A stretch of DNA of 64,000 nt, from assembly GCF_030161635.1 (NCBI RefSeq), contig NZ_BSUO01000001.1, positions 1,283,199 to 1,347,198 on the forward strand, read 5' to 3'. Below, one piece after another: positions 59,655-64,000 of this stretch. A model generated the notes under the pieces. That model was given only the letters and a program-made list of their open reading frames with translations. It was not told where the DNA came from and did no database searches. The stretch's first letter is position 1. Each line of letters begins with the position of its first letter. A program made the position numbers and the translations under genes. The stretch is from Mobilicoccus caccae. Its GTDB lineage: Bacteria; Actinomycetota; Actinomycetes; Actinomycetales; Dermatophilaceae.

Positions 59655-62600
59655 ATGATCGCCCTCATCGCGGCCCACCTCGTGGTGGCGCTGTTCGCGC
59701 CGACCCTGATCGGCCGACTCGGAACGCGGGCGTTCTGGATCCTGGCGCTGCCCCCGGCGGCCACGGCCCTCTGGGCACTGGCGATGTACCCGGCGGTCTC
59801 GGGCGGGCCCCCACCGGTGGAGGTCTTCCCCTGGGTGCCCTCTCTCGGTCTGGAACTCGCGTTCCGCATGGACGCCCTGGCGTGGTTGATGACCCTCGTG
59901 GTGTCGGTGATCGGTGTCCTCGTCCTGGTCTACTGCGCGGGGTACTTCGCGGAGGACGAGCCGGGTCTGGGCCGTTTCGGCGCGTGCCTGCTGGCCTTCG
60001 CCGGCGCGATGCTGGGCCTGGTGACCAGCGACGACGTGCTCATGCTCTTCATCTTCTGGGAGTTCACGACCGTCCTGTCCTACCTGCTCATCGGGCATCG
60101 CCCCGAGAGCCGCGCCAGCCGGTGGGCCGCGATGGAGGCGCTGGTGGTCACCACCTTCGGCGGCCTGGCCATGCTCGTGGGTCTCATCATGCTGGGGGAG
60201 CAGGCCGGCTCCTACCGGCTCTCGGACATCCTCGCCGCGCCGCAGCCCGGTGCGTACACGGTGTGGGCGGTGATCCTGCTCCTCGTCGGCGCCCTGAGCA
60301 AGTCGGCCCTCGTGCCCTTCCACTTCTGGCTGCCCGGGGCGATGGCCGCCCCCACGCCCGTCAGCGCCTACCTGCACGCGGCGGCGATGGTCAAGGCCGG
60401 CATCTACCTCGTCGCGCGGCTCGCTCCGGCCTACTCCGACCTGCCGGGTTGGCAGCCGATCGTGCTCGTCCTGGGCGGACTGACGATGCTCGTCGGTGCC
60501 CTCGCGGCGCTGCGTCAGACCGACATCAAACTGCTCCTGGCCTACGGCACCGTGAGTCAGCTCGGGTTCCTCACGGTCCTCAACGGCGCGGGGACCCCCA
60601 AGGCGGCGCTGGCCGGTCTCGCGGTGTTGCTCGCGCACGCCCTGTTCAAGTCCTCGCTGTTCCTCGTCGTCGGCGCGGTCGACCACGCCACGGGGACCCG
60701 CGATCTGCGGCGTCTCACCGGCCTCGGACGCCGGATGCCGTTGCTGTGCGCCGCGGCGGTGATCTCGGCCGCCTCGATGGCCGGTCTGCCCCCGATGCTG
60801 GGCTTCGTCGGCAAAGAGGTCGCCTACGGCGCCTTCACCTCGGATCTGACTGACCCCGTCGATCTCGCCGTCCTCGCCGTCCTCGTGGGTGGATCCGTCC
60901 TCACCCTCATGTACAGCTTGAGGTTCATCCACGGCACGTTCTCGACCAAACCGGGTGTCAGCGAGCTCGACCTGCACGAGCTGCCGAGGACCGTCGTCTA
61001 CGTCCCGGCGATCCTCGCCGCGGCCACGGTGGTGGCCGGTCCGCTCTCGCAGTCGCTGGAAGCGCCGCTGCTCGCCCACGCCGCCCTCATGGGACAGCTC
61101 CCTGAGTCGGCGCACCTCGGCCTGTGGCACGGCATCAACGCCGCCCTCCTGCTGTCGGTCCTCACCTGGGTCCTCGGTTTCGGGCTCGACGCGATCGCGC
61201 GGCGTCGCGACACCGCCGCGCACGACGCCCGGGTGCAGCGGACCGGCCTCGGTCAGGCGAGCTACCGCTACGTCATGCGGTCACTGGACCGGGTCTCGCT
61301 CGAGGTCACCGGTGCCATCCAGCGGGGATCGCTGCCGCTCTCCCTCGGGCTCATCCTCGTCGTCTACCTCGTCCTCGGGGGTGGGGCCCTGCTGCTGGGC
61401 CGTTTCGACTGGGCGGGTGCCCCGATGGTCTGGGCCGACGGCCCGGCGCAGGCGATCACGGCGGTCGCGGTCGCCTTCGCGGCGTTCGCCTCCGTGCGAT
61501 CACGGCGTCGTCTGCGTGCCGTCCTCCTCGTCGGCGTCACCGGGTACGGCTGCGCCTTCCTCTTCCTCCTGCACGGCGCGCCCGACCTGGCGCTGACCCA
61601 GGTCCTCGTCGAGACGATCTCGATCATCGTGTTCGTCCTGGTGCTGCGCAGGCTGCCCGGACGCTTCGACGACGATCCCTCGCGGCGCACCCTCGTCCTG
61701 CGGGGCCTGCTGGGTGTCAGCATCGGCATCGTCACCGCGGCCCTGGCCTTCATCATCCCCACCTGGCGCACGGCGACCCCGGCCTCGGTCGGGATGGCGG
61801 AGCGCGCCTACGACTTCGGCGCGGGCAAGAACATCGTCAACGTCATCCTCGTGGACATGCGCGCCTGGGACACCATGGGCGAGCTGTCGGTGGTCCTCGC
61901 CGCCGCGACCGGTATCGCCAGCCTGGTCTTCCTCCGTGAGACCAACGTCGAGGGCGCCCGCCGCAAGCTGGGCGAGATCCTCGCGCGCCGCTCGCGCGTG
62001 ACGGTCAGCGGCGTCGGCGACCGGTGGCTGGCCGAGGGCATGACCCTCCTGCAGGAGCGTCGTTCGGTCATCCTCGAGATCGTCACGCGACTCGTGTTCC
62101 ACGTGGTCATCGTGTGGTCGGTCTACCTGTTGCTCGCCGGACACAACTCACCCGGCGGCGGATTCGCCGCAGGTCTGGTCGCCGGCCTGGGCATCTGCCT
62201 GCGCTACCTCGCGGGCGGTCGCGACGAGGTGCGGGCGACCCTGCCGATCATGCCGGCGGTCCCGCTCGGCATCGGGCTGTTCCTGTCCGCCGGCAACGGG
62301 CTGGCGTCGATGCTCGTGGGCGGCGACGTCCTGCAGACGTGGGACACCTACCTGCAGGTGCCGTTCGTCGGCGAGGTGCACCTCGTGAGCTCCCTGGTCT
62401 TCGACATCGGCGTCTACCTCGTCGTCGTCGGGCTGGTGCTCGACATCCTGCAGAGCCTGGGCGGCGCCCTCGACGCGCAGATCGAGGCCAGCCCGGGCCG
62501 CACGCGGGACGACTCGCCGGCCCAGTCCGACGACCACCGCGGGGCTCCGCCGAGACACGGGGAGGACGTCGCCAAGGAACACCTGCGCGTGATGTCGATC

Positions 62601-62678
62601 CACGACGACCGCTATCGGGAGCATCGTCCCGACGACGAGGATGATCCGCACGAGCTTGACGAGAGGAGGACGACATGA
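59655..62678 (+). CDS. mrpA: Na+/H+ antiporter subunit A with fused B domain
   Basis: Subunit A of an Mrp-type cation/proton antiporter, 1007 residues, many membrane helices. The N-terminal NADH-dehydrogenase-like core has VSAYLHAAAMVKAGIYLVARL and FVGKEVAYGAF. MnhB-like sequences follow after residue ~780 (GHNSPGGGFAAGLVAGLGI), so A and B are fused as in several actinobacteria. ATG 59655 lies 10 bp after GGAGG. mrpC overlaps by 4 bp. Confidence 0.93.
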   Translation: MIALIAAHLVVALFAPTLIGRLGTRAFWILALPPAATALWALAMYPAVSGGPPPVEVFPWVPSLGLELAFRMDALAWLMTLVVSVIGVLVLVYCAGYFAEDEPGLGRFGACLLAFAGAMLGLVTSDDVLMLFIFWEFTTVLSYLLIGHRPESRASRWAAMEALVVTTFGGLAMLVGLIMLGEQAGSYRLSDILAAPQPGAYTVWAVILLLVGALSKSALVPFHFWLPGAMAAPTPVSAYLHAAAMVKAGIYLVARLAPAYSDLPGWQPIVLVLGGLTMLVGALAALRQTDIKLLLAYGTVSQLGFLTVLNGAGTPKAALAGLAVLLAHALFKSSLFLVVGAVDHATGTRDLRRLTGLGRRMPLLCAAAVISAASMAGLPPMLGFVGKEVAYGAFTSDLTDPVDLAVLAVLVGGSVLTLMYSLRFIHGTFSTKPGVSELDLHELPRTVVYVPAILAAATVVAGPLSQSLEAPLLAHAALMGQLPESAHLGLWHGINAALLLSVLTWVLGFGLDAIARRRDTAAHDARVQRTGLGQASYRYVMRSLDRVSLEVTGAIQRGSLPLSLGLILVVYLVLGGGALLLGRFDWAGAPMVWADGPAQAITAVAVAFAAFASVRSRRRLRAVLLVGVTGYGCAFLFLLHGAPDLALTQVLVETISIIVFVLVLRRLPGRFDDDPSRRTLVLRGLLGVSIGIVTAALAFIIPTWRTATPASVGMAERAYDFGAGKNIVNVILVDMRAWDTMGELSVVLAAATGIASLVFLRETNVEGARRKLGEILARRSRVTVSGVGDRWLAEGMTLLQERRSVILEIVTRLVFHVVIVWSVYLLLAGHNSPGGGFAAGLVAGLGICLRYLAGGRDEVRATLPIMPAVPLGIGLFLSAGNGLASMLVGGDVLQTWDTYLQVPFVGEVHLVSSLVFDIGVYLVVVGLVLDILQSLGGALDAQIEASPGRTRDDSPAQSDDHRGAPPRHGEDVAKEHLRVMSIHDDRYREHRPDDEDDPHELDERRTT

Positions 62679-63151
62679 CCGCCAACCTCACGCTCAGTCT
62701 CCTGGTCGGCATCCTCATGGGCTGCGGGATCACCCTGCTCATGGCGCGAGGCATCGTCCGGGCCTTCCTCGGAGTCCTCCTGGTCAGCAACGGCATCAAC
62801 CTGCTGTTCGTCGCGGCGGCGGGTCCCTCCGGTGTCGCCCCCATCGTCGGCAAGGCGGCCGAGTCCGAGATGAGCGACCCGTTGCCGCAGGCCATGACCC
62901 TGACCGCGATCGTCATCACGCTCGCGCTGACCGGTTTCATCCTCGCCCTCGCGCACCGCGGCTGGCAGGTGCGCCAGTCCGACGCCATCACCGACGACGC
63001 CGAGGACGCACGCATCCACGCCAAGGCCGCCGCCGACGACATCTCCCACAGCGACTTCACCGGCGACGAACCGACCGAGGACGAGAGCGACGACCCCGGT
63101 GGGCACCGGCGCCGAGCCGCCGACGCACGGGCCGAGGAGGCCGGACGATGA
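62675..63151 (+). CDS. mrpC: Na+/H+ antiporter subunit C
   Basis: A 158-residue subunit C (NuoK-like): three membrane helices with LVGILMGCGITLLMARGIVR, LVSNGINLLFVAAAG, and DPLPQAMTLTAIVITLALTGF. A long acidic/charged cytosolic tail follows, unusual in length for C subunits. ATGA overlaps join it to mrpA and mrpD. Confidence 0.93.
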   Translation: MTANLTLSLLVGILMGCGITLLMARGIVRAFLGVLLVSNGINLLFVAAAGPSGVAPIVGKAAESEMSDPLPQAMTLTAIVITLALTGFILALAHRGWQVRQSDAITDDAEDARIHAKAAADDISHSDFTGDEPTEDESDDPGGHRRRAADARAEEAGR

Positions 63152-64000
63152 ACGGCCTCGCCTCCGTCCTGGTCCCGCTGCCGGTCGTGCTGCCGCTGGT
63201 GGCCGCGGGCCTGACCCTCGTGGTCACCCGCAGGATCGCGCTGCAGCGAGCCATCAGCCTCACCGCCCTCGGCGTCGTCCTGACCGCCTCGATCTGGATG
63301 GTGTTCCTCGCCGACGCGCAGGGGCCCCTGGTCGTCCATGCGGGTGGCTGGGAGCCGCCCATGGGCATCCCCCTGGTGGTCGACCGGCTCTCCGCGATCA
63401 TGCTCGTCGTCTCGGTCATCGTCACCGGCGGCGTCCTGTTGTTCGCGATCGGGCAGGGCCGCAGCGGCGGGGACGAGAGCGACGGCGACTCGCCGCTGCC
63501 GATCTTCCACCCGACGATGATGGTGCTCATCTCCGGCGTCGCGACGACCTTCATCAGCGGCGACCTGTTCCACATCTACGTCGGCTTCGAGATGCTCCTC
63601 ATCGCGAGCTTCGTGCTCCTCACCCTCGGCGGGTCACCCCAACGCGTGAGCGCGGGTACCAACTACGTCTTCGTCAGCCTGTTGTCCTCGTTGTTCTTCC
63701 TGTCTGCGATCGCGCTCGTGTACGCCGCGACCGGCACCGTGACCCTCGCCCAGTTGGCGGGCCGACTCGACGCCCTGTCGCCGGAGGCGGCCGTCACCAT
63801 CCAGGTCCTGCTCCTCATCGGCTTCGCGGTCAAGGCCGCGGTGTTCCCGATGTCGGGATGGCTCCCGGACTCCTACCCGACGGCCTCGGCGTCGGTGACG
63901 GCGGTGTTCGCCGGCCTGCTCACCAAGGTGGGTGTGTACGCGATCATCCGCACGCAGACGTTGCTGTTCCCCCACGGCGCCATCAACAACCTGCTGCTGT
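63148..64000 (+). CDS. mrpD: Na+/H+ antiporter subunit D (3' end beyond window)
   Basis: NuoN-like subunit, partial, 284 residues in the window. The GGWEPPMGIPLVVDRLSAIM segment, SGDLFHIYVGFEMLLIASF and the core FAVKAAVFPMSGWLPDSYP, with proton-path Glu and Lys, identify it. ATG 63148 overlaps the mrpC stop by 4 bp. The frame is open to 64000. Confidence 0.93.
   Translation, partial: MNGLASVLVPLPVVLPLVAAGLTLVVTRRIALQRAISLTALGVVLTASIWMVFLADAQGPLVVHAGGWEPPMGIPLVVDRLSAIMLVVSVIVTGGVLLFAIGQGRSGGDESDGDSPLPIFHPTMMVLISGVATTFISGDLFHIYVGFEMLLIASFVLLTLGGSPQRVSAGTNYVFVSLLSSLFFLSAIALVYAATGTVTLAQLAGRLDALSPEAAVTIQVLLLIGFAVKAAVFPMSGWLPDSYPTASASVTAVFAGLLTKVGVYAIIRTQTLLFPHGAINNLLL

Overview
This window is chromosomal DNA from a high-GC Gram-positive actinomycete. 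The evidence is G/C at most third codon positions, GTG and TTG starts, actinobacterial 16-bp SOS boxes (TCGAAC-N4-GTTCGA type), a DUF3046 gene next to lhr, and the recA-recX-miaB-miaA-dapF-hflX and lexA-LysM-nrdR-nrdJ gene orders typical of the phylum. The genus cannot be fixed from the sequence; a Micrococcales-type organism is a guess. Most of the window is core genome, with a few accessory islands.

Layout. 1-5.1 kb: Lhr-type helicase (running off the left edge), DUF3046, and an SdaC-like serine transporter. 5.3-11.8 kb: SOS-controlled recA, recX, the tRNA-modification genes miaB and miaA, dapF and an RsmC-like methyltransferase, with a small MT0933-type orphan 'antitoxin' gene between. 12-18.3 kb: a membrane alpha/beta-hydrolase-like protein, an H+-pumping pyrophosphatase, an atypical SDR and hflX. 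18.3-19.5 kb: an AbiEi/Vsr-fold-like gene bracketed by two closely related long hairpins, the most unusual structure in the window. 19.6-32.7 kb: DinG-type helicase, holA, rpsT, an alkaline phosphatase with a candidate PHO box, leuS, degV, comEA and comEC. 32.7-39.3 kb: LysR regulator, lexA, a ChiZ-like LysM cell-division suppressor, nrdR and class II nrdJ, with visible SOS and NrdR operators. 39.3-47.3 kb: HPPD, then a small exopolysaccharide island (polyprenyl sugar-phosphate transferase, GT2-GT4 fusion glycosyltransferase, secreted malectin-GH26 hydrolase). 47.5-53 kb: glutamine-synthetase-like protein, DUF6308-like, DUF445, and a long-chain acyl-CoA ligase. 53.3-59.6 kb: a complete peptide ABC importer with a P1-family (DmpA-type) peptidase, tightly coupled. 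59.7-64 kb: the start of an Mrp-type Na+/H+ antiporter operon (mrpA with a fused B domain, mrpC, mrpD running off the right edge).

Together the DNA-damage genes (recA, lexA, chiZ-like) share one operator type. nrdR-nrdJ is apparently autoregulated by paired NrdR boxes. The peptide importer is coupled to an intracellular aminopeptidase.

A recurring anomaly is that five genes (lhr, rsmC-like, comEC, lysR, the sugar transferase) carry seven single-base losses, every one in a run of G or C. Restoring one base per run rebuilds a normal protein each time. This looks much more like homopolymer sequencing error than gene decay, so I call these genes 'frameshifted', not truly dead. An eighth site may hide a fusion of the two peptide-ABC ATPases. 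The sdaC-like gene has an in-frame TAA near its N-terminus that this explanation does not cover.
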